42,226 nucleotides of DNA from an uncultured Lachnospiraceae bacterium (GCA_910586705.1 CAJUJK010000033.1:1-42226); one strand, 5' to 3'; shown: positions 32,471 to 41,144, counted from the first letter of the stretch. Notes: generated by a model not told the origin, from the sequence alone. Made by a program: numbers and translations.

Positions 32471-33499
32471 GTGAGAGGTTTATTTTATCAGTTAAAAAGT
32501 GTGTGGAAAGACAAATTCTGCATCATGTCGTTTCTTCTGCCAATCGTGGCCGCGGTTGTCCTGCGCATGATCGGCGGGATCGATCTTTCTTCTGTGACGG
32601 AGTTTCATTTTGGCGTGTTGGAAAATGACCTGTCCGCCCGGACCGTTTCGTGGCTGGAGAGGTACGGTTCCGTGACCCCGTATGAAACGCCGGAAGAACT
32701 AGCCGCCGCAGTCAACGAACCTTCTACCTACATGATCGGCGTAAGGGCTGACGGTGAAAACATACGGACAGTGGTATCCGGCGATGAACTGGAAATATTC
32801 CGTCAGACAGCTGACACACTTCCGGCATTATACGAGGGGAGAGAAAGCGCCAAACAGTTTAAAGTCACTGTTTTAGGGCGCCCGGATCTGATGGACGGAT
32901 TCCAAAACATATTTATTGCCATAACCTTGATTGTCGCCATGTTCATGGGATGTACCTTTAACGCCATGAACATGATCGCGGAAAAGGAAAACGGCGTGGA
33001 GCTGGTCAATCAGATACTGCCGATGACACAGGGCGGGTATGTGATGCAGAAAATCTTTGTCGGTTTCATTGGCGGATGTCTGTCGGCGGCACTGACAGCC
33101 TGCTGTTATTTCCGATTGTCTGTAAGGCGCGCATTTCTTATGATGACGCTCATTGTTCTCTCCGCCTTTGTAGCGGCGCTGGTAGGTCTGTTTGTGGGCA
33201 AATTTTCTGAAAGTCTTATGGTAGGGGTTGTGTATATTAAGATCATTATGATCGTATTTATGGCGGTGCCGCTGGTATCGTATCTGGCAGGGGCGGGCGG
33301 TCTGGCGGCGGTGATCTGCTATCTGGTGCCGTCCTGTGCGGCCTTTGAAGGGATTATGAGTCTGGCTGCCTGCGGGGAGATGGTGATTGCGAAGGATTTG
33401 GCTATTCTTGTGGCGCATGGTGTCGGCTGGTTTGCGCTTTATCTGTCCATTTCTAAATGGCGGAGAAGCCTGTCGGGCAGAGCCGGGAATCGGCGTTAA
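32471..33499 (+). CDS. ABC-2 type permease (subunit 2)
   Basis: 342 residues from GTG 32471 (MRGLFYQLKSVWKDKF), which has AAGGAGGG seven nucleotides upstream. The frame opens earlier at 32390, inside the previous gene. It has an N-terminal helix (IMSFLLPIVAAVVL), an extracytoplasmic region, then about five to six helices (ALVGLFVGKFSESLMVGVVY and others). It probably pairs with subunit 1 to form the channel. Together with the regulator, kinase and ATPase genes it forms a sensing-and-export module. Confidence 0.87.
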   Translation: MRGLFYQLKSVWKDKFCIMSFLLPIVAAVVLRMIGGIDLSSVTEFHFGVLENDLSARTVSWLERYGSVTPYETPEELAAAVNEPSTYMIGVRADGENIRTVVSGDELEIFRQTADTLPALYEGRESAKQFKVTVLGRPDLMDGFQNIFIAITLIVAMFMGCTFNAMNMIAEKENGVELVNQILPMTQGGYVMQKIFVGFIGGCLSAALTACCYFRLSVRRAFLMMTLIVLSAFVAALVGLFVGKFSESLMVGVVYIKIIMIVFMAVPLVSYLAGAGGLAAVICYLVPSCAAFEGIMSLAACGEMVIAKDLAILVAHGVGWFALYLSISKWRRSLSGRAGNRR

Positions 33500-33519
33500 T
33501 AAATAACGAAAAAAACACA

Positions 33520-33548
33520 TTGACTTGCCATATCTTATCTGCTAATAT
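33520..33548 (+). promoter_or_regulatory. Promoter of the TetR gene
   Basis: TTGACT (33520-33525), 17-bp spacer, TAATAT (33543-33548), 20 nt after the permease stop. The start of transcription near 33555 falls in an operator-like motif. Confidence 0.75.
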
Positions 33549-33552
33549 GAAA

Positions 33553-33564
33553 GCATGTACTTGC
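33553..33564. promoter_or_regulatory. Candidate TetR operator 1
   Basis: GCATGTACTTGC, an imperfect palindrome at the transcription start of the TetR gene. Its reverse complement matches the site at 34228-34239 in 11 of 12 positions. Confidence 0.5.
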
Positions 33565-33582
33565 ATGAAGGAGGAAGCGGAT

Positions 33583-34158
33583 TTGGATGAAACAAGCCAG
33601 AAAATCATAGACGCGGCGATGGCATTAGTCCGGGATAAAGGATATGTGGCAACGACCACGAAGGAGATTGCGAAGGCAGCCGGTGTCAATGAGTGTACCC
33701 TGTTCCGCAAGTTTGCCAGCAAAAAGGACATTGTTTTGCAGGGGGCTAATCAGGCGGGCTGGCGGGCAGGTGTCGTACCGAAGGTCTTTGAAAAGGCAGC
33801 GTGGGATTTGCAGGCGGATCTGGAAATGTTTATGAGGGCATATATTGATCGGATGACGCCGGATTTCGTCAATTTGTCAATCGGGCTGCGGGCGCCGCAG
33901 CTCTATGAGGAGACCAGACAACTCATTATGAAAGTACCGCAGGCGTTTTTGACGACGTTTACCGATTACTTAAACAAAATGTGCGAGATGGGGAAGATAC
34001 CGAAAAAAGACTTTGAGACGCTGGCACTGACTGTTTTTTCCGCGACATTCGGGTACACATTTCTGCAGGCATCCTTCGGAAAAGAGCTTACGGCTATTGA
34101 AAAAGATCAATACATCAATGAAAGTGTACAGATGTTTGTAAAAGGAATCTACCAGTAA
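33583..34158 (+). CDS. TetR/AcrR family regulator
   Basis: 191 residues from TTG 33583. The N-terminal HTH (IIDAAMALVRDKGYVATTTK, then EIAKAAGVNECTLFRKFASK) is typical TetR; the C-terminal ligand domain is variable. AAGGAGG at 33568-33574 is correctly spaced to TTG 33583 but lies after the ATG codons at 33547 and 33565, which also overlap the promoter and its start site. Hence the TTG is preferred. A motif at its own start site recurs before the acetolactate synthase gene, suggesting autoregulation and control of that gene. Confidence 0.87.
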   Translation: MDETSQKIIDAAMALVRDKGYVATTTKEIAKAAGVNECTLFRKFASKKDIVLQGANQAGWRAGVVPKVFEKAAWDLQADLEMFMRAYIDRMTPDFVNLSIGLRAPQLYEETRQLIMKVPQAFLTTFTDYLNKMCEMGKIPKKDFETLALTVFSATFGYTFLQASFGKELTAIEKDQYINESVQMFVKGIYQ

Positions 34159-34182
34159 AATTGAGTCGGAGGGTAATACAAC

Positions 34183-34206
34183 AGGAAACGACAGAAGTCG
34201 TTTCCT
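34183..34206. repeat. Perfect 10-bp hairpin between the TetR and acetolactate synthase genes
   Basis: AGGAAACGAC - AGAA - GTCGTTTCCT, followed by ATAAAAAT rather than a T-run. It may slow transcription weakly, act as a processing site, or serve as an operator. Confidence 0.55.
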
Positions 34207-34227
34207 ATAAAAATAAAATTTAGGCAA

Positions 34228-34239
34228 GCAAGTACACGC
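34228..34239. promoter_or_regulatory. Candidate TetR operator 2
   Basis: GCAAGTACACGC, 20 nt before the acetolactate synthase start, nearly the reverse complement of the motif at the TetR promoter (33553-33564). Confidence 0.5.
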
Positions 34240-34258
34240 ATGGAGGGTGAAAGAAAAT

Positions 34259-35998
34259 ATGGAACAGATTACGGGAGCAGATTTATTTGTGAAAGCGCTG
34301 AAAGAAGAAGGGGTTGACACGCTGTTCGCTTATCCGGGAGGACAGGTGATCGATTTGTTTGACGCGCTTTATGGAGAAGAGAAAATAGACGTGATCCTGC
34401 CGCGCCATGAGCAGGGTCTGGTCCATGCGGCGGACGGTTACGCGCGTTCTACGGGTAGAGTTGGTGTCTGCCTTGTGACAAGCGGACCGGGTGCCACGAA
34501 TCTTGTGACAGGCATCGCTACTGCGAATTATGACAGCGTTCCGCTCGTATGCTTTACGGGACAGGTGACGACTCAGCTGATCGGGCATGATGCCTTTCAG
34601 GAAGTGGATATTGTGGGGATCACAGGAAGCATCTGCAAATATGCCGTAACGGTGCGGGAGAGGGAAGAGCTGGCGGAGACAATCAAAAAGGCGTTTGATA
34701 TCGCAAAGACAGGAAAACCGGGAGTTGTGGTTGTTGATCTGCCCAAGGATATCCAGCGGGCTTACGGCAGCGACTGCTACCCGAGGGAAATGACGGGCAG
34801 AGAGTGTAAGCCCGATCCTTCCGTACATATGGGACAGTTACATAAGGCGCTGGACATTTTGAATCAGGCGCAGAAACCTGTTTTTCTGATAGGCGGCGGC
34901 GTGAAGATTGCCCGTGCAAAGGAAGAAATGACACAGCTTGCGGAACTGACAGGCGTACCTGTTATTACGACGATCATGGGAAAAGGGGCGATTCCCACAA
35001 CCAGCCGTTTGTATGTGGGCAATATAGGCATACACGGCAGCTATGCCGCCAATGCCGCGATCAGTAACTGCGATGTCCTCTTTGCGATAGGCACACGTTT
35101 CAATGACCGCATTACGGGAAAGGTGGAAAAATTTGCGGTAAATGCAAAGATTATCCATATCGATGTGGACGCAGCGTCTATTTCCCGCAATATTGAGGCG
35201 GATATTTCCGTGGCAGCCGACGCGAAAAAGGCGATATGCGCATTGCTTGAAAAGGCAGAACCGCTCAGCATCTCCGAGTGGAAAAATAAAATAGAATGGT
35301 GGAAAAAGGAATATCCGATTACGATGGGAGAAGCCGGTCTGACACCACAGAAGATCATACAATCCATCAATGAAATGTTCAAAGATGCTATCGTCGCTGC
35401 GGACGTGGGTCAGAACCAGTTGTGGGCAACACAATTTCTTGAAATGGAAGGGGACACGCAAATGCTGACGTCGGGCGGTCTGGGTACAATGGGATATGGT
35501 TTTCCCGCCGCAATCGGGGCAAAACTTGGCAATCCGCACAGAGACGTCATCGTCATATCCGGCGATGGCGGGATGCAGATGAATGTGCAGGAGATGGCGA
35601 CGGCGGTTGTCTATGAACTGCCAATCATTATCTGCATACTGAACAACGGATATTTAGGGAATGTGCGCCAGTGGCAGGAAATGTTTTACGGCAGGCGGTA
35701 TTCGAGCACCTGTATGCGCTATCGGAGAAGCTGCAAGACAGGCTGTAACAAGCCCGGTCACCGCTGCCCGGAATACACCCCGGATTTTATCGCACTGGCG
35801 GAAAGCTATGGCGCGAAAGGTATCCGTGTCACTAAGGCGGAAGAGATAAAAAAGGCTCTGAACCGTGCGAAGCAGAACACAAAAACGCCGACAGTAATTG
35901 AATTTATCATAGAAAGAGAAGCCAATGTCATGCCGATAGTTCCGCCGGGGAACGCCATTGATGACATGATTTTGGAAAGAGAGAACAAGGGAAAATAA
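34259..35998 (+). CDS. ilvB: Acetolactate synthase, large subunit type
   Basis: 579 residues, the full length of catalytic acetolactate synthases; condenses two pyruvates, or pyruvate and 2-oxobutyrate, with ThDP, Mg2+ and FAD. The catalytic Glu is E51 in PRHEQG; the ThDP motif is ISGDGGMQMN ending in CILNN. Close to the C-terminal ThDP domain, after MFYGRRYSS, is a Cys-rich insertion (about 485-503; C-x6-C-x3-C-x6-C), shared by eye with clostridial enzymes. ATG 34259 has GGAGGG upstream. No small regulatory subunit (ilvN) or other branched-chain gene is adjacent; the partner is a TetR regulator. The role may be biosynthetic or acetoin-forming; only the family is sure. Confidence 0.92.
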   Translation: MEQITGADLFVKALKEEGVDTLFAYPGGQVIDLFDALYGEEKIDVILPRHEQGLVHAADGYARSTGRVGVCLVTSGPGATNLVTGIATANYDSVPLVCFTGQVTTQLIGHDAFQEVDIVGITGSICKYAVTVREREELAETIKKAFDIAKTGKPGVVVVDLPKDIQRAYGSDCYPREMTGRECKPDPSVHMGQLHKALDILNQAQKPVFLIGGGVKIARAKEEMTQLAELTGVPVITTIMGKGAIPTTSRLYVGNIGIHGSYAANAAISNCDVLFAIGTRFNDRITGKVEKFAVNAKIIHIDVDAASISRNIEADISVAADAKKAICALLEKAEPLSISEWKNKIEWWKKEYPITMGEAGLTPQKIIQSINEMFKDAIVAADVGQNQLWATQFLEMEGDTQMLTSGGLGTMGYGFPAAIGAKLGNPHRDVIVISGDGGMQMNVQEMATAVVYELPIIICILNNGYLGNVRQWQEMFYGRRYSSTCMRYRRSCKTGCNKPGHRCPEYTPDFIALAESYGAKGIRVTKAEEIKKALNRAKQNTKTPTVIEFIIEREANVMPIVPPGNAIDDMILERENKGK

Positions 35999-36007
35999 AA
36001 AGGATAG

Positions 36008-36532
36008 TTAAAGGCTGTCTTTCAGATCGGCAATCCATTTTTCAATCGCTTCCACCAAGACAAACTGCTGGCGTAAGACAGCCTTCCCTGTTTCGGGAAT
36101 CTCCGGGTTGCTTTCCTTTTCATGGAGGTTTTCTGCCAAGTATGCTTTGAGTTTTTTAACATTATTTTCAATGTCTGCCACACATACTTTTTGTGTTTCA
36201 AAAGGCAGACTATCTAAATTTACGATCACGGCATTAAAGTCCAGAAAGATATGGATGGGATTGGAGGCAATCTCTGACATAAGCCGTTCAAATTCTTTCT
36301 CCCCCGCATCGGTAAGGGAGTAAATGACTTTTTCGGGCATTTTTCCTTCCTTGACGGTGCTGCCCTTGATAAAGCCCCTTTCCTCTAACTGTATCGCTTT
36401 TTTGTAGATGGAGGGGGTGCTGATCTTTACCCACTTGGAAATATTGCGGTATTCTACCAATTTTTGCATGTCATAGGCGCCCATAGGTTCTTTTTTTAAC
36501 ATTCCTAATACAATCAGATCAATCGCAGCCAT
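36008..36532 (-). CDS. PadR family regulator
   Basis: 174 residues from ATG 36532. N-terminal winged helix: MAAIDLIVLGMLKKEPMGAY, then STPSIYKKAIQLEERGFI and MPEKVIYSLTDAGEKEF. The C-terminal part is a helical dimerisation arm, as in PadR/Vir-type proteins. The frame opens at a TTG (36571), but ATG 36532 gives the standard PadR start and has GGCAGGAAG upstream. It is divergent from the MATE pump at 36730, with three similar palindromes between them. PadR proteins of this kind repress their own gene and a neighbouring multidrug pump. Confidence 0.9.
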   Translation of the reverse strand: MAAIDLIVLGMLKKEPMGAYDMQKLVEYRNISKWVKISTPSIYKKAIQLEERGFIKGSTVKEGKMPEKVIYSLTDAGEKEFERLMSEIASNPIHIFLDFNAVIVNLDSLPFETQKVCVADIENNVKKLKAYLAENLHEKESNPEIPETGKAVLRQQFVLVEAIEKWIADLKDSL

Positions 36533-36579
36533 AGCTTCCTGCCTTTCTTTGATGGATAGTAACCTTTGCAATGTAATTT

Positions 36580-36608
36580 ATACTATTTGAATTTATAGTT
36601 TTTGTCAA
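36580..36608 (-). promoter_or_regulatory. padR promoter with operator-like repeat
   Basis: On the minus strand: TTGACA (36608-36603), 17-bp spacer, TAGTAT (36585-36580). The spacer and -10 contain ACTAT - 8 nt - ATAGT (36582-36599 on the plus strand). Confidence 0.7.
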
Positions 36609-36633
36609 GAATGGGGAGTGGTCAGATTCTCAC

Positions 36634-36694
36634 TTGACAACCACTATATTTTATAGTAGTATTTCAATTGCTGTTATATACTATAAAATATAGT
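36634..36694 (+). promoter_or_regulatory. MATE promoter with two PadR-type operators
   Basis: TTGACA (36634-36639), 17-bp spacer, TAGTAT (36657-36662). A perfect palindrome ACTATA-TTT-TATAGT fills the spacer (36643-36657), and a second, ACTATA-AAA-TATAGT, lies at 36680-36694. The boxes are identical to those of the divergent padR promoter. Confidence 0.8.
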
Positions 36695-36729
36695 AGAATA
36701 AAATACATTTAAAAGGAGGAGTAACCGAA

Positions 36730-38082
36730 ATGAAAGGAAAGAATAGTAAAATGGAATTGTTAGGGAGTGCGCCAATCCCAAAGGCACTCATGGCTCTTGG
36801 TGTTCCGATTATGATAGGTATGCTGATCAATGCCCTCTATAATCTGGTGGATGCTTATTTTGTGGGAGGTCTGGGCGAAAGCCCCATGGGTGCGATTTCC
36901 ATCGTGTTCCCGTTAGGACAGGTGGTCGTGGGGTTAGGTCTGATGTTTGGCAACGGCGTGGCATCTTATCTTTCGAGATTATTAGGGCAGGGCGACAGGG
37001 ATACGGCAAACAGGGCGGCGAGCACAGCATTGTACAGCAGCGTGATGGTCGGCGGGGTCCTGATCGTCTTTGCCGCAGTCTTTCTCAGACCAATCTTAGC
37101 GGTGCTCGGAGCCACGGACACCATTATGCCATATGCCCTCACTTATGGCAGAATTTATGTCATTTCCTGTATTTTTAATGTGTGCAATGTGACAATGAAT
37201 AATATCGTGGCAAGTGAAGGTGCGGCTAAGACGACTATGACAGCCCTGCTTTTGGGGGCAGTATTGAATATTGGTCTGGATCCGGTGTTTATCTATGTAT
37301 TGGATATGGGCGTTGCAGGCGCGGCGATTGCCACCGCTATTTCACAGGCAGTCTCTACGCTTGTTTATCTCATTTATGTACTGCAAAAGAAAAGCGCATT
37401 TACTTTCCGCTTTCAGGAATTTAGACCGACCATGCAGATATATGCGGAAATCTTGAAGATTGGTATTCCGACTTTGACATTCCAGCTTCTCACCAGTCTT
37501 TCTATCGCGCTGACCAACCGGGAGGCAAACGGATATGGCGATGCGGTGATCGCCGGGATGGGAGCGGTTACAAGAATCACTTCTATGGGCACTCTGGTTG
37601 TATTTGGTTTTTTGAAGGGGTTCCAGCCAATTGCGGGATTCAGCTATGGGGCGAAGAAATTTGACCGTCTGCGGGAAGCAGTCAGAACTTCCGTTTTGTG
37701 GCCATCTGCTTTCTGTATTGTGGTTGGACTGCTGATGGCTCTGTTTTCCACACAGATCGTATCGCAGTTTGCAAATGGAAATAGCGGGATGATCGCTGTG
37801 GGCAGCAAAGCCCTTTTTGCAAACGGGCTGTCCTTCTTTTTGTTTGGATTTTACACGGTATATTCCTCGCTGTTCCTTGCGCTTGGTAAGGGAACAAAAG
37901 GCTTTTTTCTTGGAGCCTGCCGGCAGGGCATCTGCTTTGTGCCTGCCATTTTGCTGCTTCCCAAAGTCTGTGGTATCAATGGAATCCTTTATGCGCAGCC
38001 GATTGCGGATGTGTTTTCGGCTGTGATTACCATTTTTATGGCATGGCAGCTGCATGGGGAAATCCGAGAGTCCTCGCGCTGA
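36730..38082 (+). CDS. MATE family efflux transporter (2)
   Basis: 450 residues, 12 helices, MATE family. The N-terminal repeat motif is PIPKALMALGVPIMIGMLI, NALYNLVDAYFVGGLGESPM. It differs from the first MATE gene (22520) and belongs to a more distant branch by eye. AAAAGGAGG precedes ATG 36730. Expression should be repressed by the divergent PadR protein through the palindromes in its promoter; binding of a drug or metabolite to PadR would release it. Confidence 0.92.
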   Translation: MKGKNSKMELLGSAPIPKALMALGVPIMIGMLINALYNLVDAYFVGGLGESPMGAISIVFPLGQVVVGLGLMFGNGVASYLSRLLGQGDRDTANRAASTALYSSVMVGGVLIVFAAVFLRPILAVLGATDTIMPYALTYGRIYVISCIFNVCNVTMNNIVASEGAAKTTMTALLLGAVLNIGLDPVFIYVLDMGVAGAAIATAISQAVSTLVYLIYVLQKKSAFTFRFQEFRPTMQIYAEILKIGIPTLTFQLLTSLSIALTNREANGYGDAVIAGMGAVTRITSMGTLVVFGFLKGFQPIAGFSYGAKKFDRLREAVRTSVLWPSAFCIVVGLLMALFSTQIVSQFANGNSGMIAVGSKALFANGLSFFLFGFYTVYSSLFLALGKGTKGFFLGACRQGICFVPAILLLPKVCGINGILYAQPIADVFSAVITIFMAWQLHGEIRESSR

Positions 38083-38097
38083 TATAAAAAATCTGCG

Positions 38098-38134
38098 ATT
38101 CACGTAGCCAGATGAACCATTCACGAAACAGATG
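38098..38134 (+). repeat. Short direct repeats, 21-bp period
   Basis: ATTCACGTAGCCAGATG (38098-38114) and ATTCACGAAACAGATG (38119-38134) share ATTCACG and CAGATG. They lie in the 166-bp gap before the gene at 38249 and could be a regulator site for it. No consensus promoter was recognised in the gap. Confidence 0.4.
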
Positions 38135-38248
38135 TCAGGAGTCCCCTTGATTTTTCCGATAAGTTAGTTGGAGAGTGGAGATGACAGAAACGATAAAAAA
38201 TGCTGTTTGTGATGGATGAAAAAGGTTTTTTGAAGGGGGATGATATTT

Positions 38249-38815
38249 ATGGCAATGGAGATCGCTAACAATTACAGTAATTACACGGCAAATCCGTGGG
38301 CTGTTGCGGGTGAACCTGTATGCCAGAAAAACAGCAGCGCAAAGGCGGCAGGCACAGGAAATTTTGCGGAGGCGGTGCAGGGAGCAAAAAATGTGGTGCA
38401 TATCGCCCCGGACGCATTATTTGCGATCCATGACGTAAAGACAGGTGAGAGTGCATACATATACCGGTCGGATGATTATTCAGAGGACAATCCGGTTTAT
38501 CTTGTAAAAGGCACTGACATAAACGGAAAAGAATATGAGCAGACAGTGGATGTGAGCAAAGTAAACCCGAATAGCTGCTCTTACACGGAAATGCTTGCGT
38601 TAAACGCGCACACAGGAGATGGGTCGGCAAGTAATTTTATGACTATGGCGATCTTGAAGGATAAGGCGGGCAGCGTTTCTTACCACGAAAAAGCCGATTA
38701 CATTGCAATGGGATATGCGCTTATGAATGACATGAAAACGCTTGGAAATTGGGATGGGTATTTAAGATATGGGAAGTGGATCAATGATATCCTTACTTTT
38801 TGCAAAGGCAAATGA
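38249..38815 (+). CDS. Unknown soluble protein
   Basis: 188 residues from ATG 38249 (GAAGGGGG upstream). An Asn/Tyr/Ser-rich N-terminus (MEIANNYSNYTANPWAVAG) is followed by a globular part with ALFAIHDVKTGESAYIYRSD, YLVKGTDINGKEYEQTVDVS and EMLALNAHTG. No signal peptide or membrane segment, not recognised as a named family. The next gene, 28 nt downstream, encodes a larger protein; similar small Asn/Ser-rich N-termini are found in several Firmicute proteins of unknown function. Both are likely in one operon. Confidence 0.7.
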   Translation: MAMEIANNYSNYTANPWAVAGEPVCQKNSSAKAAGTGNFAEAVQGAKNVVHIAPDALFAIHDVKTGESAYIYRSDDYSEDNPVYLVKGTDINGKEYEQTVDVSKVNPNSCSYTEMLALNAHTGDGSASNFMTMAILKDKAGSVSYHEKADYIAMGYALMNDMKTLGNWDGYLRYGKWINDILTFCKGK

Positions 38816-38843
38816 TGATTGAAAAAAGGGAGGGATTTTAGCG

Positions 38844-40388
38844 GTGGAAATTAATTCAGTAAATGATGCAGGTTCCACATGGGGAGCGGCTTTTAGGAAC
38901 AAACCGATATTTTTCATGTCGGCAAAAGAAACAGAGGCATTTTTTGATGGGAAACTGCGTAAGGACATGGAACTGCGGGAGGATACCTATACGATCGGCA
39001 GTAACAATACGTTCCGCAGACCACATACCACCTATGAGGTTTATGATATGGAGAAGGGGAGTGCGTTTCTTGATCTGAATTTTCTGATCAAGGATGAAAC
39101 CAGCAGCCTGAAAGGAAGCCTCAGCGACAAAGAGGATGTGGATTTCTATAACTTCACCATCCCATTTCCGAACTTCCAGCGCAATTACTTTGGCGTCGAG
39201 GCTTACATAGATATGCCGGAAGGCTGCGACTATGACCTTACCCTATATGATGAATACGGCAATCAGGTGGGGAAAGCAGAGTGGGACGGTGAGGGACGGA
39301 AAAAACTGACTGTTCCGAACTGGGACATCCATACCAGAAAATACTGCCTCAAGGTGGAAAACGGAAACGGGGAAGAAGTGTCCCCGGATGATTTTTATCG
39401 GATCAGTTTCCATGTCTGCGAAAACACAGAGCATGAAAAGACGGATGCCGTCAGGGAAGCATACAGAAACCTTCAAAGCGCATACAGCCGGAAGGATGAA
39501 AACTGGCGGGAATACCTTGATAAATATAATGCGGTCTTAAAGGAGACGGAAGAAAATTATAGGAAAGAGTTGGAGAAACTTCACAGGAAGCAGTACGAGA
39601 GTCTGGCGGAGGAAAAGCAGTACAGAGGGGAGCGCACAGTGGAAGAACTGATGCAGGATCTGGCGGAGGGCAAGGATTTAAGCGAGGCGGAACGGGAGTA
39701 TGTGAAGATCTTTGCCAATCTGAAAGACGTGGAAAAGGCAAAGCAGAAAGCGGAGCTGAAGAACGATTTTTCGGATGCGTTCGTAAAAGATCTGGAAGGC
39801 ATGGGCATTTCCCGTGAGGATCTGGAGGGGATGCAGGTACGGATCGGGAGCGATGGAACGGTGACCGTGGACGGGATAGCGGATGAAGCTGTCCGGCAAC
39901 AGGTGCAGAAACTGGTGGAAAAAGAGTATGGCGACAGGATGTACCAGTATTACACAGGGATCGCGGACAGCGTGGAGGATCTGCCCTATAACGCATACCG
40001 GTATGCAACGGATCTACAAGAGGTGCGGCGCTATCTGAAAGGCGTCACGGGAGCGGATATTTCTCTGGAAAATCTTTATATGATGCCGGACGGAAAGATC
40101 GGCGGGCTGCCGAAAAAGGCGGATCACTTGATCAACCATACAAAGAACAATGTCAAAACAGAACAGATAAGGGATGCGCTGAGAAATATCATAGGGAATA
40201 TCCGTATAAGCGGTGATCTGGGGATTCCCGATTTTACGTCGCAGTTCCAGTTCAGAGACGGTGAGTTTTCTGTTGTGGACAGCGGGTTTGCGGTAAATAT
40301 GGGCGCGCTGGATGGGCGGCTGACACCCCGGTCATCCGGCGGGATGTATGCCGATATGTATAAGTATCAGTTTAAGAAAGTTTTGTAA
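38844..40388 (+). CDS. Unknown 514-residue protein with PPC-like domain and coiled coil
   Basis: Starts at GTG 38844 with AGGGAGG ten nucleotides upstream. Residues about 70-185 resemble a bacterial pre-peptidase C-terminal (PPC) beta domain: LKGSLSDKEDVDFYNFTIPF, then PEGCDYDLTLYDEYGNQVG. A charged coiled coil follows at about 200-310 (EENYRKELEKLHRKQYES). The C-terminal 200 residues are an unrecognised domain with VRIGSDGTVTVDGIADEAVR and QFQFRDGEFSVVDSGFAVN. No signal peptide is visible, odd for a PPC domain, so it may be exported by another route or be cytoplasmic. It is probably co-expressed with the preceding gene. Confidence 0.7.
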   Translation: MEINSVNDAGSTWGAAFRNKPIFFMSAKETEAFFDGKLRKDMELREDTYTIGSNNTFRRPHTTYEVYDMEKGSAFLDLNFLIKDETSSLKGSLSDKEDVDFYNFTIPFPNFQRNYFGVEAYIDMPEGCDYDLTLYDEYGNQVGKAEWDGEGRKKLTVPNWDIHTRKYCLKVENGNGEEVSPDDFYRISFHVCENTEHEKTDAVREAYRNLQSAYSRKDENWREYLDKYNAVLKETEENYRKELEKLHRKQYESLAEEKQYRGERTVEELMQDLAEGKDLSEAEREYVKIFANLKDVEKAKQKAELKNDFSDAFVKDLEGMGISREDLEGMQVRIGSDGTVTVDGIADEAVRQQVQKLVEKEYGDRMYQYYTGIADSVEDLPYNAYRYATDLQEVRRYLKGVTGADISLENLYMMPDGKIGGLPKKADHLINHTKNNVKTEQIRDALRNIIGNIRISGDLGIPDFTSQFQFRDGEFSVVDSGFAVNMGALDGRLTPRSSGGMYADMYKYQFKKVL

Positions 40389-40435
40389 GTTCTACAAAGA
40401 CTGAATAATAAATTTACAAGAGGCAGGTGAAATAA

Positions 40436-40553
40436 TGCAGATCAGTTCGTCTAATGGTTCATTGCAAAACAGTTTTGATGCAAAGGCATAGTGGGAGATA
40501 ATCCTGTGGACAGCATATCTCCAATAAGCCACAGTGAGAGGATATATTTATGA
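40436..40553 (+). pseudogene. Broken short gene (MQISSSN-type start)
   Basis: GGCAGGTG and ATG 40436 open an 18-codon frame, MQISSSNGSLQNSFDAKA, ending at TAG 40490-40492. One base over, the sequence continues as VGDNPVDSISPISHSERIYL and ends at TGA 40551-40553, overlapping the next ATG. The N-terminus resembles in style the proteins encoded upstream. It looks like a frameshifted, shortened paralogue, but it is too short for a firm call. Confidence 0.4.
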
Positions 40554-40978
40554 AAGAACAGATAAAGAGACGGGTACATGAACTGTACTGGAATGAGGAT
40601 ATCAATTGTGCACGGACAACACTCATCTGTCTGAGCGAATTATTTGAAACGGATGTTGCGCAGCAGACAATCTGGTCGGCGGTTGGATTGCATGGTGCCG
40701 GCGGCTACCGGGCACAGTGCGGCTTGGTTGAAGGAGCACTTATGTTTATAGGGATTTATCTTCATGTGATGGGGGAAACAGAAGATGAAATTGTATCTGC
40801 CTGCTATAACTTTGCGGCTGCTTTTGAAAAAACTTTTGGTTCATTAAGGTGTTTTGAACTACGCCCTACGGGATTTTCAGAAAACGATCCGCCACATATG
40901 TGTGAGAGTCTGACTTGTAATGGAATTGAATTTGCGTACCAGTTTATTTTAGATATTACAAAGAAATATCGAAAATAA
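40550..40978 (+). CDS. C_GCAxxG_C_C family redox-type protein
   Basis: 142 residues. Features of this Cys-rich family are NCARTTLICLSELF with an early Cys (C20), then GAGGYRAQCGLVEGALMFIG, where the Cys-Gly matches the central cysteine, and later Cys in SLRCFELRP and MCESLTCNG. Members are thought to be redox-active and are often near electron-transfer genes. Here the GCA part of the motif is degenerate (GAGG), which may alter function. SD-like GTGAGAGG precedes ATG 40550. A FAD-dependent oxidoreductase starts 590 nt downstream. Confidence 0.8.
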   Translation: MKEQIKRRVHELYWNEDINCARTTLICLSELFETDVAQQTIWSAVGLHGAGGYRAQCGLVEGALMFIGIYLHVMGETEDEIVSACYNFAAAFEKTFGSLRCFELRPTGFSENDPPHMCESLTCNGIEFAYQFILDITKKYRK

Positions 40979-41144
40979 GCCACAGCCTGACAAGGAAGGG
41001 CAGAAATCCCCGGCGTTACGGTGGACTGATGGAATCGGGGAACAACAGAGAGAGGAGACGAAGATATAAAAGATGAGACGGAAAGGTACAAAGCGCTCAT
41101 AGCAAACATTATGTTCGTAGGGCCCTCATTCTATCAATCTTCCA

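Noticed and set aside
34159..34258. T-box or other attenuator before acetolactate synthase
   Set aside because: The gap is only 100 nt and shows a simple hairpin without T-box sequence or a T-run.
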